From: Tateyamaria sp947503385
Lineage (GTDB): Bacteria > Pseudomonadota > Alphaproteobacteria > Rhodobacterales > Rhodobacteraceae
DNA length: 64,000 bases
Direction: 5' to 3'
Assembly: GCF_051195235.1 (NCBI RefSeq)
Contig: NZ_JBNFZM010000007.1
Coordinates: 124,001 to 188,000, forward strand
Made by a program: the position numbers and the translations under genes. A model generated the notes under the pieces. It ran no database searches and had not been told where the DNA came from. It was given only the letters and a program-made list of their open reading frames with translations. Of the stretch, positions 8,254 to 18,047 are shown one piece after another (positions within the stretch are counted from its first letter, which is position 1; every line of letters starts with the position of its first letter).

Positions 8254-9033
8254 TCAGCGCGGCTTTTCCCAGACCAGAACCTGCCGCAGTTTCGCAACCC
8301 GCTTGGCGATAGAGCGGCGCAGCTTCCCACGCTTTGGGTTCGAGATATCGACACCGCGCCAGTCGTGGTAATCCGTCCGAATGAGGCTGTGATAGGCCTT
8401 GTCCATTCCTTTTGGGGCAAAGGGCAGGTTCATATCATGGGTCTGCACGTCTGACGCATCAAACCCGTTGCGCAGCATGTGATAATCCAGCACCGCTTCG
8501 GCCACGAGAACGCGGTTCTCGGCGATGAACGACGGCAGGCTGTCTAAGCTGTTGAAATAGACGCGCATCACCTCAGGCTTGGAAAACCCGAACTGATCGT
8601 TTTGCGTCAACGTCACCACAGCCTTTCCATCGTTCGGAATATGCAACTGGTTCATATCCAGTGCTTCGAAATCGAACCGCCGGTTCAGTGCGTAATCCGT
8701 CCGGGCGCGGATCACCACGTCATATTCATCAAACTCAAACTTGTTGCACAGCGCGAACCCTTGAAACATGGCAATCACGTTCTCGGATGGGTGAAAAATA
8801 CTGTGTTCGTGGGTGTAGCGTTCCAGCAGCGCCGCGCGTTCTGCCGCGTAAGGTGCGGGATCGACCATGCGCAGATCATCAAAAGTCCAATCGCCAAAGT
8901 CTGGTTTCTGAGGCGCGCGCCAGAATGCGCCAAACACATCCACGTCTTCGTGTTGCAACAGATTGCGGTCGAAATAGTCAAAGGATTCCCTGCAAGCACG
9001 GGGTTGGCCACAAAACACAAGCGCGATTTTCAT
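8254..9033 (-). CDS. Uncharacterised protein, possible glycan-related transferase
   Basis: 259 residues from the ATG at 9033, which has AAAGGGG 5-6 bases upstream. It starts MKIALVFCGQPRA, a beta-strand and loop like the N-terminus of nucleotide-sugar transferases. A central YDVVIRARTDYALN resembles segments in capsule or LPS-associated uncharacterised glycosyltransferases. The C-terminus is very basic (KRGKLRRSIAKRVAKLRQ). There are no transmembrane segments. It stands alone next to a tRNA gene. I do not recognise a defined family with certainty, so the transferase role is a guess from these motifs. Confidence 0.6.
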   Translation of the reverse strand: MKIALVFCGQPRACRESFDYFDRNLLQHEDVDVFGAFWRAPQKPDFGDWTFDDLRMVDPAPYAAERAALLERYTHEHSIFHPSENVIAMFQGFALCNKFEFDEYDVVIRARTDYALNRRFDFEALDMNQLHIPNDGKAVVTLTQNDQFGFSKPEVMRVYFNSLDSLPSFIAENRVLVAEAVLDYHMLRNGFDASDVQTHDMNLPFAPKGMDKAYHSLIRTDYHDWRGVDISNPKRGKLRRSIAKRVAKLRQVLVWEKPR

Positions 9034-9087
9034 GAAAGCCCCTTTGTGCCGTCCCACCGGGGACGGCGGGGGAATTTGAGTTTGTTA

Positions 9088-9164
9088 TGGTAGGCCCGGC
9101 AGGACTTGAACCCGCAACCAAAGCGTTATGAGCGCTCTGCTCTAACCAATTGAGCTACAGGCCC
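9088..9164 (-). tRNA. tRNA with CAT anticodon, probably tRNA-Ile2 (lysidine-type)
   Basis: The minus strand gives a 77-base cloverleaf from GGGCCTG to CGGGCCT with encoded CCA. The anticodon loop is CTCATAA, anticodon CAT. The acceptor has two G-U pairs. The T loop TTCAAGT and the anticodon stem resemble tRNA-Ile2, whose C34 is modified to lysidine, rather than elongator tRNA-Met with TTCGAAT. The assignment between Ile2 and Met is from memory of related sequences. Confidence 0.85.
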
Positions 9165-9286
9165 GCCATGTGGGCATGGGTAGGCGGCAGCGCGATAAGG
9201 GTCAAGAGGGCGAGAGCGGTTTGCAACGCGCATTCTGTGCGGTAGGGCTTGGGACGTTGATGCCATACCAAGGACAGGCCACCCCG

Positions 9287-9727
9287 ATGACCGATTTCGC
9301 CCTTTTGGGCCGCTACGCCGTTGCAACCGCCGCCGCACTTGTCGCGCTCTACCTGTTGAACATCGTGTTGCTGATGGTTGCGGATTACACACTGAATTCC
9401 GGTGTTGCGGCGGTCACGGCGGCTGTGCCCGCGCTCTATATCGGCGCATATCATGCAAAGACGACCGGAACAGCGCTGGCCAGCGGACGGATGTGGAAAC
9501 TGGCTGTGCTGGGCATATTGCTCAACGTGGCGGTCGGCTTTGGTCTGTTTGCCCTTGCGGGGGTGCTGACGGGCGTGTCGATCCTGTCGATGATCTCTGC
9601 GTTCAATCCGGCGGTGTTCGGGGCGATTATGGTGGGGGTCATTGTCATCTACGTCTTGATCGCCCGGTTCTTTATGGGACTGGGCCAGCGGCAAGAGCTC
9701 AAACGGCAGGAAAAGGCGGCCCGCTAG
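9287..9727 (+). CDS. Four-helix membrane protein (ABZJ_00895-like)
   Basis: 146 residues from ATG 9287; earlier in-frame starts at 9170 and 9260 would add a non-hydrophobic leader. There are four hydrophobic segments: residues about 8-30, 38-54, 65-90 and 102-126. A short basic cytoplasmic tail ends RQELKRQEKAAR. It resembles the ABZJ_00895 family of small inner-membrane proteins, whose function is unknown. It lies 65 bases upstream of purM on the same strand. Confidence 0.65.
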   Translation: MTDFALLGRYAVATAAALVALYLLNIVLLMVADYTLNSGVAAVTAAVPALYIGAYHAKTTGTALASGRMWKLAVLGILLNVAVGFGLFALAGVLTGVSILSMISAFNPAVFGAIMVGVIVIYVLIARFFMGLGQRQELKRQEKAAR

Positions 9728-9792
9728 GCTGCGCACTGGACCCCGCGCGCCCGCCTTGCTACGGGGGCGCAACATTTTACGAGGGGCGCGCA

Positions 9793-10842
9793 ATGACGCA
9801 GGATGGCAAGAACGGGCTGACATATGCCCAGGCGGGCGTGGATATCGACGCAGGCAATGCGTTGGTGGAGCGGATCAAACCCGCGGCGGCGCGCACAAAG
9901 CGGTCTGGCGTGGCTTCTGCACTTGGGGGATTTGGTGGCCTGTTCGACCTCAAAGCGACCGGGTTCAGCGACCCGGTTCTGGTGGCGGCCACGGACGGCG
10001 TCGGGACCAAGCTGCGCATTGCCATCGACACGGGCCATGTGGACGGCGTGGGCATTGATCTGGTGGCTATGTGCGTAAATGACCTTGTGTGTCAGGGTGC
10101 CGAACCGCTCTTTTTCCTCGACTATTTTGCCACCGGCAAGCTGGAGGTCGAACAGGCGGCGCGCATTGTCGAAGGCATTGCGGCGGGCTGTGTTGCGTCG
10201 GGATGTGCGCTGTTGGGTGGCGAAACGGCAGAGATGCCGGGCATGTACCCGGCGGGAGATTTTGATCTTGCCGGTTTCGCTGTTGGCGCGATGGAGCGCG
10301 GCACAGCGCTTCCTGATGGCGTTGCTGCGGACGACGCAATCCTTGGACTGGCCTCGGACGGGGTTCATTCGAACGGGTATTCGCTGGTACGCCGCGTGGT
10401 GGAGGCTTCGGGCCTTGATTGGGACGCGGCCTGCCCGTGGGGCGCGGGTACATTAGGCGCGGCGTTGCTGACGCCCACGCGGCTTTACGTCAAAGCCGCA
10501 CTGGCAGCCATTGCGGCGGGCGGCGTACACGGGTTTGCGCATATCACCGGCGGTGGATTGACCGAAAATCTGCCCCGTGTGTTGCCCGAGGGGCTGGGCG
10601 CAGAGATTGACCTGAACAGCTGGACCTTGCCGCCCGTCTTTGGCTGGCTTGCGGCACAAGGCGGCATCGCGGAGGCCGAAATGCTCAAGACGTTCAATGC
10701 GGGCATTGGCATGACGGTGGTGGTGGATGCGGCGCAAGAGACCGCAGTGACCGCCGCGCTGGAGGCCGAAGGCCAAAGTGTCATGCGCATCGGCACCGTG
10801 ACAGCCGGGCAGGGCGTTTCCTATTCCGGGCGGCTTCTTTGA
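9793..10842 (+). CDS. purM: Phosphoribosylformylglycinamidine cyclo-ligase (AIR synthase)
   Basis: 349 residues, the usual length. It catalyses the ATP-dependent ring closure of FGAM to AIR, the fifth step of purine synthesis. Visible family segments are LTYAQAGVDIDAGNALVERIK at the N-terminus, ATDGVGTKLRIA, VAMCVNDLVCQGAEPLFFLDYFA and GLASDGVHSNGYSLVR. The ATG at 9793 matches the family start; the frame is open upstream to 9493 by chance. Its TGA overlaps the TTG start of purN, so the two are coupled as in most proteobacteria. Confidence 0.97.
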   Translation: MTQDGKNGLTYAQAGVDIDAGNALVERIKPAAARTKRSGVASALGGFGGLFDLKATGFSDPVLVAATDGVGTKLRIAIDTGHVDGVGIDLVAMCVNDLVCQGAEPLFFLDYFATGKLEVEQAARIVEGIAAGCVASGCALLGGETAEMPGMYPAGDFDLAGFAVGAMERGTALPDGVAADDAILGLASDGVHSNGYSLVRRVVEASGLDWDAACPWGAGTLGAALLTPTRLYVKAALAAIAAGGVHGFAHITGGGLTENLPRVLPEGLGAEIDLNSWTLPPVFGWLAAQGGIAEAEMLKTFNAGIGMTVVVDAAQETAVTAALEAEGQSVMRIGTVTAGQGVSYSGRLL

Positions 10843-11429
10843 CCAAACGGGTCGGCATTTTTGTCTCGGGCGGCGGATCGAACATGCGCGCGCTGGTCAA
10901 CGATATGACTGGCGATCATCCGGCACGGCCCGCTGTGGTTGTCTCGAACAATGCGGATGCGGGGGGCATCGCGTGGGCGCGCGCGCAAGGCATCGCAACA
11001 GAAGTCATCGATCACCGTCCCTATGGCAGGGAACGCGCAAGTTTTGAGACGGCGATTACACAGGCGCTGGCACCACATGCGCTCGACATTATTTGCCTTG
11101 CCGGGTTCATGCGGGTGCTGACCGAAGGATTTGTCGCGCCATGGGCAGGCCGGATGCTGAACATCCACCCGTCGCTGCTGCCAAAATACAAGGGGCTGCA
11201 CACCCATGCCCGCGCGCTGGAAGCAGGAGACACCGAACATGGCTGCACCGTGCATCTGGTCACGCCCGCGCTTGATGATGGTCCTGTGCTTGGTCAGGCG
11301 CGTGTGGCCGTTCATCCCGATGACACGCCCGAAACGCTTGCGGCGCGGGTCTTGGTGCAGGAGCACCGTCTCTATCCCGCGGTGCTGCGCCGCTTTGCGG
11401 GTAGGAACACCGACCCGCTGATGCTCTAG
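10839..11429 (+). CDS. purN: Phosphoribosylglycinamide formyltransferase
   Basis: 196 residues. It transfers a formyl group from 10-formyl-THF to GAR (step 3 of purine synthesis). Diagnostic segments are the phosphate loop FVSGGGSNMRAL, the strand LAGFMRVL, and HPSLLPKYKGLHTHARAL, where the catalytic His and substrate-binding loop lie; VTPALDDGPVLGQ holds the catalytic Asp. It starts at TTG 10839, overlapping the purM stop (TTGA). No ATG occurs early in the frame, so low-efficiency coupled initiation is likely. Confidence 0.96.
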   Translation: MTKRVGIFVSGGGSNMRALVNDMTGDHPARPAVVVSNNADAGGIAWARAQGIATEVIDHRPYGRERASFETAITQALAPHALDIICLAGFMRVLTEGFVAPWAGRMLNIHPSLLPKYKGLHTHARALEAGDTEHGCTVHLVTPALDDGPVLGQARVAVHPDDTPETLAARVLVQEHRLYPAVLRRFAGRNTDPLML

Positions 11430-11504
11430 CCAAGACGGGCGTAAATGGTATAGACCCGTACAACCGATCGGTGCATATCGCCCAAAAACAAGAAGATACC
11501 GCAG

Positions 11505-12668
11505 ATGAAGACTCTCACCACCACCGACGAACTTGCTGCATTCTGCACAGAGGCGGCGCGACATGACTACGTCACGGTGGACACGGAATTTCTGCGCGAA
11601 CGGACCTATTATTCCAAATTGTGCCTGATCCAGCTGGCCATGCCCGGCACCGATGACAGCGGTGCGGTGCTGGTGGATCCGCTCGCGGGCAACATGTCGC
11701 TAGAGCCGCTGTATGATCTGTTCCGCGATACATCGGTGGTCAAGGTGTTTCATGCGGCACGGCAGGACCTTGAGATCTTTTATGTGGATGCGCAGGTGCT
11801 GCCGGATCCGCTTTTTGACACACAGGTGGCCGCGATGGTCTGCGGTTTTGGTGAACAGGTCGGATATGAGACGCTGGTGCGCAAGATTGCCCGGCAGTCA
11901 TTGGACAAAACATCGCGGTTCACCGACTGGTCGCGGCGTCCGTTGACGGATGCACAAAAGACCTACGCGCTGGCCGACGTTACGCACCTGCGCCAGATAT
12001 ACGAATTTTTGGCGGCCAAGCTCGAAGAAACGGGGCGCGCGCGCTGGGTCAAAGAGGAACTGACCACGCTGCTGAGCGGTGACACCTACATCGTGCAGCC
12101 GGAGAATGCGTGGAAACGGGTCAAGACACGGACGCATTCGCCAAAGTTTCTAGCGCTGGTCAAGGAACTTGCCGCCTTCCGCGAGCGCCACGCGCAGGAC
12201 CGCAACATCCCCCGCAACCGTGTCTACAAGGACGATGCCCTTGTGGAACTGGCCAGCAACAAGCCCAAATCGCTCGAAGACCTTGGCCGGTCCCGGCTGT
12301 TGCTGCGTGAAGCGCGCAAGGGGGACATTGCCGACGGCATTCTGAAGGCGGTGAAGGCCGGGTTGTCGATGTCACCCGATGCGATGCCGCAACCCGACCG
12401 CAGCCGCGAAAAGCTACAGGTGAACCCGGCGCTGGCGGATTTGCTGCGCGTGCTGCTCAAGGCAAAGACAGAAAGCGCCGGTGTGGCGGCAAAGCTGATT
12501 GCGACCGCGTCCGATCTCGACGCCTTGGCGGCGGGTGAACGCGATATCGCGGCACTGAAGGGGTGGCGGTCAGAAGTGTTTGGCGAGGACGCGCTGCGCC
12601 TGTGTGATGGCCGCGTCGCGCTGGCGGCCAAGGGCGAAAGCGTGCGTATCGTCCCGCTGGACGAGTAG
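11505..12668 (+). CDS. rnd: Ribonuclease D
   Basis: 387 residues. A DEDDy 3'-5' exonuclease domain comes first: VTVDTEFLRE (DxE), VKVFHAARQDLEIF (Asp) and YALADVTHLRQIY (Tyr and Asp). An HRDC domain follows around residues 210-290 (DRNIPRNRVYKDDALVELA), and then the usual C-terminal helical part. It trims 3' ends of tRNA and other structured RNA precursors in the cytoplasm. It begins 75 bases after purN and is followed by a convergent lipoprotein gene. Confidence 0.95.
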   Translation: MKTLTTTDELAAFCTEAARHDYVTVDTEFLRERTYYSKLCLIQLAMPGTDDSGAVLVDPLAGNMSLEPLYDLFRDTSVVKVFHAARQDLEIFYVDAQVLPDPLFDTQVAAMVCGFGEQVGYETLVRKIARQSLDKTSRFTDWSRRPLTDAQKTYALADVTHLRQIYEFLAAKLEETGRARWVKEELTTLLSGDTYIVQPENAWKRVKTRTHSPKFLALVKELAAFRERHAQDRNIPRNRVYKDDALVELASNKPKSLEDLGRSRLLLREARKGDIADGILKAVKAGLSMSPDAMPQPDRSREKLQVNPALADLLRVLLKAKTESAGVAAKLIATASDLDALAAGERDIAALKGWRSEVFGEDALRLCDGRVALAAKGESVRIVPLDE

Positions 12669-12677
12669 ATCCGGATT

Positions 12678-13208
12678 CTAGCGGCGCCGCGACGTCTGGG
12701 CGTTGCGCAGGCCTTCAACCCGGATGGTCCGAACCCCGACCAATTGGTTGTCGGTCACACGACGGGCGGCTGTTACCGTGCGCACCCGTTCAGGGCCGCC
12801 GACACGCGCGCTGTTTGGCCGGATGACCTCCAGCCGATAGGTCAGCACGCCGTCTTCGGACACTTCGTCCTCATTCGCGGGTTGCAGCCGCACGCCATAC
12901 GCGCCCTGATAATCCGCCACGCCCGACACCCGGATCACAGCGCCGCCGGGCACGCGTTCGATCACCAGATCACTGACCTGATCAATCGGGCCGCCCGGAT
13001 ATTCGGCGTCATCGGCATTGCGCAGCCCAAAAAGGTTCAGCCGCAACCGCTCGCTTTCCGGGATCAAGGGGTTTTTCTCTTTGGTGTCTTGTGGTGACTG
13101 GACGGGCTCGGACTGGCCACGCCCAAACCAGTTAAACGGATTCAGCCGTGTACTGCACGCCCCCAATGTCATGGCAGCGACAAGGATAAGGATGGTTAGC
13201 TTGGTCAT
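12678..13208 (-). CDS. Small outer-membrane or periplasmic lipoprotein, unknown function
   Basis: 176 residues. A type II signal peptide MTKLTILILVAAMTLGAC ends in the lipobox LGAC (Cys18). The mature part has a short Pro-rich linker and a beta-rich domain with repeated short strands (GAVIRVSGVADYQGAY, LTYRLEVIRPN, VRTVTAARRVTDNQLVGVRTIRV). It resembles alphaproteobacterial lipoproteins annotated only as hypothetical. The gene faces rnd tail to tail and is divergent from sufE, 136 bases away. Confidence 0.75.
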   Translation of the reverse strand: MTKLTILILVAAMTLGACSTRLNPFNWFGRGQSEPVQSPQDTKEKNPLIPESERLRLNLFGLRNADDAEYPGGPIDQVSDLVIERVPGGAVIRVSGVADYQGAYGVRLQPANEDEVSEDGVLTYRLEVIRPNSARVGGPERVRTVTAARRVTDNQLVGVRTIRVEGLRNAQTSRRR

Positions 13209-13344
13209 CGGACTGCTCTGCCCCTGTGGACTTTGATCACGAGTGGTAGCGGATGCGGAGCGCGATGAAAAGCGTCCCTTTGCAGGGCTGGACCTTTGGC
13301 GCGCCGCTCCTTACGTGGATTGGCAAGCAGAAGGGGCGGCAAAT

Positions 13345-13752
13345 ATGGCAAGTGCGGCATTCGAAGAGATCGTTGAGGATTTCGCGTTTCTGGATGACTG
13401 GGAAGACCGGTACAGGTTTGTCATTGACGCAGGCAAGGCAATGGACCCGCTGCCTGACGCGCTGAAGGTGCCTGCGACCAAGGTCGACGGCTGCGCGAGC
13501 CAGGTGTGGCTGCATCCGCAGATTGAGGGCGGGGTGTTCCGCTTTGATGGCGAAAGCGACGCGATGATCGTGAACGGGCTGATCGCAGTGCTGCGCAAGC
13601 TCTACAACGACTTGCCGGTCGCAGATGTGCTGGATGTGGATGCGCGGGCCGAGATGGAGCGGTTGGGGCTCAACGATCATTTGTCAGCGCAGCGGTCCAA
13701 CGGGTTGCGGGCAATGATTGAGCGTATTCGCAGTGTCGCCGCCACGGCGTGA
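13345..13752 (+). CDS. sufE: Cysteine desulfuration protein SufE
   Basis: 135 residues from ATG 13345, which has AAGGGG 8 bases upstream. It accepts persulfide sulfur from SufS and passes it to the SufBCD scaffold for Fe-S cluster assembly. The acceptor Cys is Cys50 in ATKVDGCASQVWL, and the N-terminal EDFAFLDDWEDRYRFVIDAG is typical of SufE. The suf operon is not in this window, so the gene is unlinked, as in many rhodobacters. An intergenic repeat copy follows it. Confidence 0.93.
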   Translation: MASAAFEEIVEDFAFLDDWEDRYRFVIDAGKAMDPLPDALKVPATKVDGCASQVWLHPQIEGGVFRFDGESDAMIVNGLIAVLRKLYNDLPVADVLDVDARAEMERLGLNDHLSAQRSNGLRAMIERIRSVAATA

Positions 13753-13795
13753 TCCCACGGACGCGCTGCCGCGCGACGCGATTCATTTTTTGGAT

Positions 13796-13846
13796 GAGGG
13801 GCGCTGCCCCTCAAACTCCCCGGGATTTTTGGGGACAGAGACGGGG
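13796..13846 (+). repeat. Intergenic hairpin-plus-core repeat, copy 1
   Basis: A perfect hairpin GAGGGGC-gct-GCCCCTC (13796-13812) is followed by a core reading CCCCGGGATTTTTGGGGACAG and ending GAGACGGGG. The same core occurs at 41463-41488 and 49239-49269 in the same orientation. Here it sits just after sufE, between convergent genes, so it could also serve as a terminator. Confidence 0.75.
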
Positions 13847-13851
13847 CAGGA

Positions 13852-14487
13852 TCAGCGTTTTGCCAGTTCCGTGGCGAGATCGCCGTAGCCTGTGAAACGA
13901 CGTTCGAAGGACAGGCCAAGTGTTTTTGCTGCTGCCTTGGCCTTTTGCGTGAGGGCCGGGTCATCGGTTTGGGCTTGGTAGACAAGTTTTTCATAATTGC
14001 CGAAATACATGTCGCGGAGTTCGGGGTGACGGTCGAGGCCCATGGGTTTGATGACAAAAGCCTCAAACTGACGGACGAGGAAATCCGTTAGGTAGAACGT
14101 GGTGATTTCACTTTCGCTTTGTCGCGCAAAGCGTTCGTTCCCTTCGAAAAAACTATAGCAATGGGGGCCTGGAACCATCTCAACGCCCATCATGTCGCAC
14201 GCCGTTTTCAATTGCCCGCCCGTGCCGCAATCGGCGTAGACGACAAAGATGTCGTCATAGGCATCACGGTGGTGCGCAACGGCGGCCTTTACGGCGTCGG
14301 TGATCTGATCGGGATAAAGGTGCAGTTTGGCCGGCAGACAGGTCAGGTCCATATGGTCCCAGCCATTGGCGCGTTTGAGATCAAGGATTTCGCGCGCAAG
14401 CGCGCCACATGCGATCAGCAGGATGCGGCCCGACCCGCTGATGCGCAGCCCCGCTTCGGTCAGGGTTGTGTCGTCAGGCAGGGTCAT
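13852..14487 (-). CDS. DUF1638 domain protein
   Basis: 211 residues. Family-type segments are ILLIACGALAREI, HLYPDQI, IFVVYADCGTGGQL and GPHCYSFFEG, which carry conserved Cys and His residues that could bind a metal. The family has no established activity to my knowledge, but its genes often lie beside corrinoid methyltransferase genes, as here. The ATG at 14487 overlaps the stop of the GNAT gene (ATGA), and the frame extends upstream only by chance. It is the last gene of a three-gene operon that starts with the corrinoid protein. Confidence 0.85.
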   Translation of the reverse strand: MTLPDDTTLTEAGLRISGSGRILLIACGALAREILDLKRANGWDHMDLTCLPAKLHLYPDQITDAVKAAVAHHRDAYDDIFVVYADCGTGGQLKTACDMMGVEMVPGPHCYSFFEGNERFARQSESEITTFYLTDFLVRQFEAFVIKPMGLDRHPELRDMYFGNYEKLVYQAQTDDPALTQKAKAAAKTLGLSFERRFTGYGDLATELAKR

Positions 14488-15022
14488 TGGCCGCGCCAGA
14501 CCGAACGCGGCAGAGCATAACACAAATAGCGCGCCGGCCCGTTGCCCAGATCCAGATCCGCTTGGTAGCGCAGGGTGGCGCCCAGTTTTTCCGTCGCCTT
14601 TTGAGACCGGATGTTGTCCGTGCCCACGTGCAGCCATGCGGTGTCCAGGCTGACAAAGATATGATCCAGCATCAGCGTCTTCATCTCGTGGTTTGTCGCA
14701 CCGCCCCAATGCGCGCGTTCGAGAAAGGTGAAACCGATGGAAACCGCGGGCGGCACCTCGTCCGTGACATAGTAGCACGACGTACCGATCACGCGCCCGT
14801 CTGTGCGCCGCTCGACCACGAGCGCGGAGCCGCGCGCCAGTTGCGCGTCAAAATACGGGTCGAACACAGCGCGTTCGTGCCGGTTGCGCGCCGGATGCTG
14901 TTCCCAGATCAAAGGATCGGACGCCGCCGCAAAAAGCGGATCACGGTCGTCCGTCGTCATCGGGCGCAGATGTAGCGTACGCCCTGTCAGTACCGGTTGC
15001 GGATCGAAACCCGCAGGGAACA

Positions 15023-15023
<1 letters not shown>
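14484..15023 (-). CDS. GNAT-family N-acetyltransferase
   Basis: 179 residues from ATG 15023, which shares its last base with the upstream stop (TGATG). It has the RimJ/RimL-like pattern: LTGRTLHLRPMTTDDRDPLFAAASDP at the N-terminus, GSALVVERRTDGRVIGTSCYY and VSIGFTFLERAHWGGATNHEMKTLMLDH before the acetyl-CoA loop, and NIRSQKATEKLGA, the canonical motif B. It would acetylate a protein N-terminus or small molecule. Its place between a corrinoid protein and DUF1638 is unusual and may link it to that operon's substrate. Confidence 0.85.
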
Positions 15024-15721
<698 letters not shown>

Positions 15722-15927
15722 TTTGCGTTCCTTTGCTGGCGCGCGGGCTAAAAGGCCGTTTGTTTCCGGGGTTATCGGGCAGATTGTCGCGGTGCGACTG
15801 TCCGAATTGCGACATGGCCCGCACCAAGGGCGACGCGGCGTGTCACTTTCGTATGCCACGGCATGTTAAGGCGGGGTATGGGCAGTCTATAGTGGCGTAT
15901 GTTCACGATGTGTTCTATTGTCGCGCC

Positions 15928-17004
15928 ATGGAACAGGACCTTCGGACTCAGCTGGCGCGCGGGCGTGGGGCGGTGAGCAACGCCGACAGCCGCTACAGCA
16001 CCGTGACGCGCCATGGTGACAGCGACGGGTGGGACCGGGACGAGGAACAGCCGATTTTGCGCACCCAAGTAAGTGTTGAGCGTCCGCGCAGCGCGATCAC
16101 TTACAACAGGTCGCCGGATTTGCCTTTTGACCGTTCGATCAACCCGTATCGTGGATGCGAGCATGGCTGCGTCTACTGTTTCGCGCGTCCGACACATGCC
16201 TATCTGGGCTTGTCGCCGGGGCTTGATTTTGAAACGCGGCTGGTGGCGCGGCCCGGCATCGACGCGGTGCTGCGCAAGGAACTGGGGCGCAAAACCTACA
16301 CTGTGGCACCTATGGCCATCGGGACGAACACCGACCCCTATCAGCCGGTCGAGAAAGAGCATGGGATCATGCGCGCCTGTCTTGAGGTGTTGGCGGACTG
16401 TGGGCATCCGGTCGCGATTGTGACCAAGGGCACGCTGATCGAGCGGGACTTGGACATTTTGGGCGCGATGGCGCGGCGCGGGCTGGTGCGGGTGGGCGTG
16501 TCGGTCACAACGCTGGATGCGGATTTGTGCCGCCGGATGGAGCCGCGCGCACCGTCGCCCGAACGCCGGTTGCGCATGATCGAACGGTTGAGTGCGGCCG
16601 GAGTGCCGGTGCGCATCATGGCCTCGCCCATGGTGCCGGCGCTGACCGATCCCGAGCTTGAGGCGATCCTTGCCGCAGGCAAGGCGGTTGGTGCGCGCAC
16701 GGCAAGCTGGATCATGCTGCGCCTGCCGCAGGAGGTGTCGCCGCTCTGGCAGGAATGGCTGGCCGCGCATTATCCTGACCGTGCGGGTCGGGTCATGTCC
16801 AAACTGCGCGAGATGCACGGCGGCAAGGATTACGATGCCCGCTGGGGGCATCGGATGCGGGGCACGGGCAGCTATGCAGAGATGGTGGCGCATCGGTTCA
16901 ATCTGGCTGTCAAACGGTTGGGGCTGCGAACTGAGGCGCCGCCGATGCGGACCGATCTGTTCTTGCCGCCCGTTCCCCCGTCCGATCAGCTCAGCCTGTT
17001 CTAG
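15928..17004 (+). CDS. Radical SAM protein, PA0069 family
   Basis: 358 residues from ATG 15928; the frame is open further upstream but the family starts near here. The 4Fe-4S cluster motif is CEHGCVYCFAR (CxxxCxxC), preceded by DRSINPYRGCEHG, typical of the PA0069 / spore-photoproduct-lyase-like branch. Downstream come YTVAPMAIGTNTDPYQPVEK, IVTKGTLIERD and GVSVTTLD, standard barrel segments. The reaction is unknown. It diverges from the corrinoid operon (206 bases between starts) and overlaps the convergent bmt gene by 4 bases. Confidence 0.92.
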   Translation: MEQDLRTQLARGRGAVSNADSRYSTVTRHGDSDGWDRDEEQPILRTQVSVERPRSAITYNRSPDLPFDRSINPYRGCEHGCVYCFARPTHAYLGLSPGLDFETRLVARPGIDAVLRKELGRKTYTVAPMAIGTNTDPYQPVEKEHGIMRACLEVLADCGHPVAIVTKGTLIERDLDILGAMARRGLVRVGVSVTTLDADLCRRMEPRAPSPERRLRMIERLSAAGVPVRIMASPMVPALTDPELEAILAAGKAVGARTASWIMLRLPQEVSPLWQEWLAAHYPDRAGRVMSKLREMHGGKDYDARWGHRMRGTGSYAEMVAHRFNLAVKRLGLRTEAPPMRTDLFLPPVPPSDQLSLF

Positions 17005-18014
17005 GCCGCGCGGCGGCCGCGGCGTTTGCGCGCCGGAGGCGTGTCGTCGCCGGTGCCATCGCTGGCAGAGCTGAAGGGGCCAAGTGCCGCCACAATCTCG
17101 TCCAATGTCGGCGCGGGGCCTTTGGCGCGGGTGTCGAGCGCGGCGCGCATCTTGCGCAGATGATCCGGCGTTGTACCGCAGCACCCGCCGATGATCCGTG
17201 CTCCGCAATTGCGCGCCAGTTCGGCATAGTCAGCCATCAGGTCGGGCGTACCATCGTAGTGGATGTGGCCGTCGTGAAACTTGGGGATGCCTGCGTTGCC
17301 CTTGGCGATGATGGGCAGTTCGGTTCCGGTGGCGGCAAAGCCCAAGACCGTGCGCAACAGGTCCGATGCGCCGGTGCCGCAATTGGCACCAAAGGCGAGC
17401 GGCGGGTTGGGCAGGGTCGCGGCTTGGCTGGCAAGATCAGTGCTGGTGACACCCATCATGGTGCGCCCTGCGGTATCGAAACTCATGGTGCCGACCCAAT
17501 CCAGCCCTGCCAGCGCAAAGCCTTCGGCGGCGGCTGCAAACTCTTCGGGGGCCGAAATCGTCTCGACCCAGCCGACATCGGCACCACCCGCCTTGAGACC
17601 GGCAGCGGTCTCGTGGAACATCTCGACTGCGTGCGCGTGGCTGAGCGCGCCGACGGGTTCCATGATCTCGCCCGTGGGACCGACCGATCCCGCAACGATC
17701 ACGGTGCGCGGCGCTTTGTCGGCCACATTGCGCCCGATCTCGGCGGCAGCCTTGCTCAACTCAAATGCCCGGTGGCCTGCGTCGTGCAGTTTAAGCCGTG
17801 ACGCATTCGCACCAAAGGAATTGGTCAGGAAAATGTCGCTGCCCGCGTCCACTGCGCCTTGGTAGAGCGCGACGATCTTGTCCGGCGCATCGGTGTTCCA
17901 CAGTTCGGGCGCATCGCCTGCTTCGAGCCCCATGGCAAACAGGTTGGTGCCCGTGGCCCCATCCGCCAGCAACGTGCCGCGTTCATTGAGCAGGGAGAGC
18001 AGGGGATTGGACAT
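17001..18014 (-). CDS. bmt: Betaine-homocysteine S-methyltransferase family protein
   Basis: 337 residues. The homocysteine-binding TIM barrel has the three Zn-binding Cys: one in AFGANCGTGASD and two in RIIGGCCGTTPDH. The N-terminal LLADGATGTNLF and TNSFGANASRLKLH are family hallmarks. It would move a methyl group from betaine (or another onium compound) to homocysteine, giving methionine. The C-terminal 60 residues are a low-complexity tail ending in Arg-rich KRRGRRAA. It lies 33 bases behind the MprF-like gene on the same strand. The methyl donor is inferred, but betaine/DMSP transport genes elsewhere in the window make an onium donor plausible. Confidence 0.9.
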   Translation of the reverse strand: MSNPLLSLLNERGTLLADGATGTNLFAMGLEAGDAPELWNTDAPDKIVALYQGAVDAGSDIFLTNSFGANASRLKLHDAGHRAFELSKAAAEIGRNVADKAPRTVIVAGSVGPTGEIMEPVGALSHAHAVEMFHETAAGLKAGGADVGWVETISAPEEFAAAAEGFALAGLDWVGTMSFDTAGRTMMGVTSTDLASQAATLPNPPLAFGANCGTGASDLLRTVLGFAATGTELPIIAKGNAGIPKFHDGHIHYDGTPDLMADYAELARNCGARIIGGCCGTTPDHLRKMRAALDTRAKGPAPTLDEIVAALGPFSSASDGTGDDTPPARKRRGRRAA

Positions 18015-18047
18015 GAGACGCCTCTTTGATGTCAGGGTTGGGGTGTC

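Noticed and set aside
15772..17208. 478-codon minus-strand frame over the radical SAM gene
   Set aside because: Overlaps two supported genes; His/Arg/Pro-rich product has no recognisable domain.
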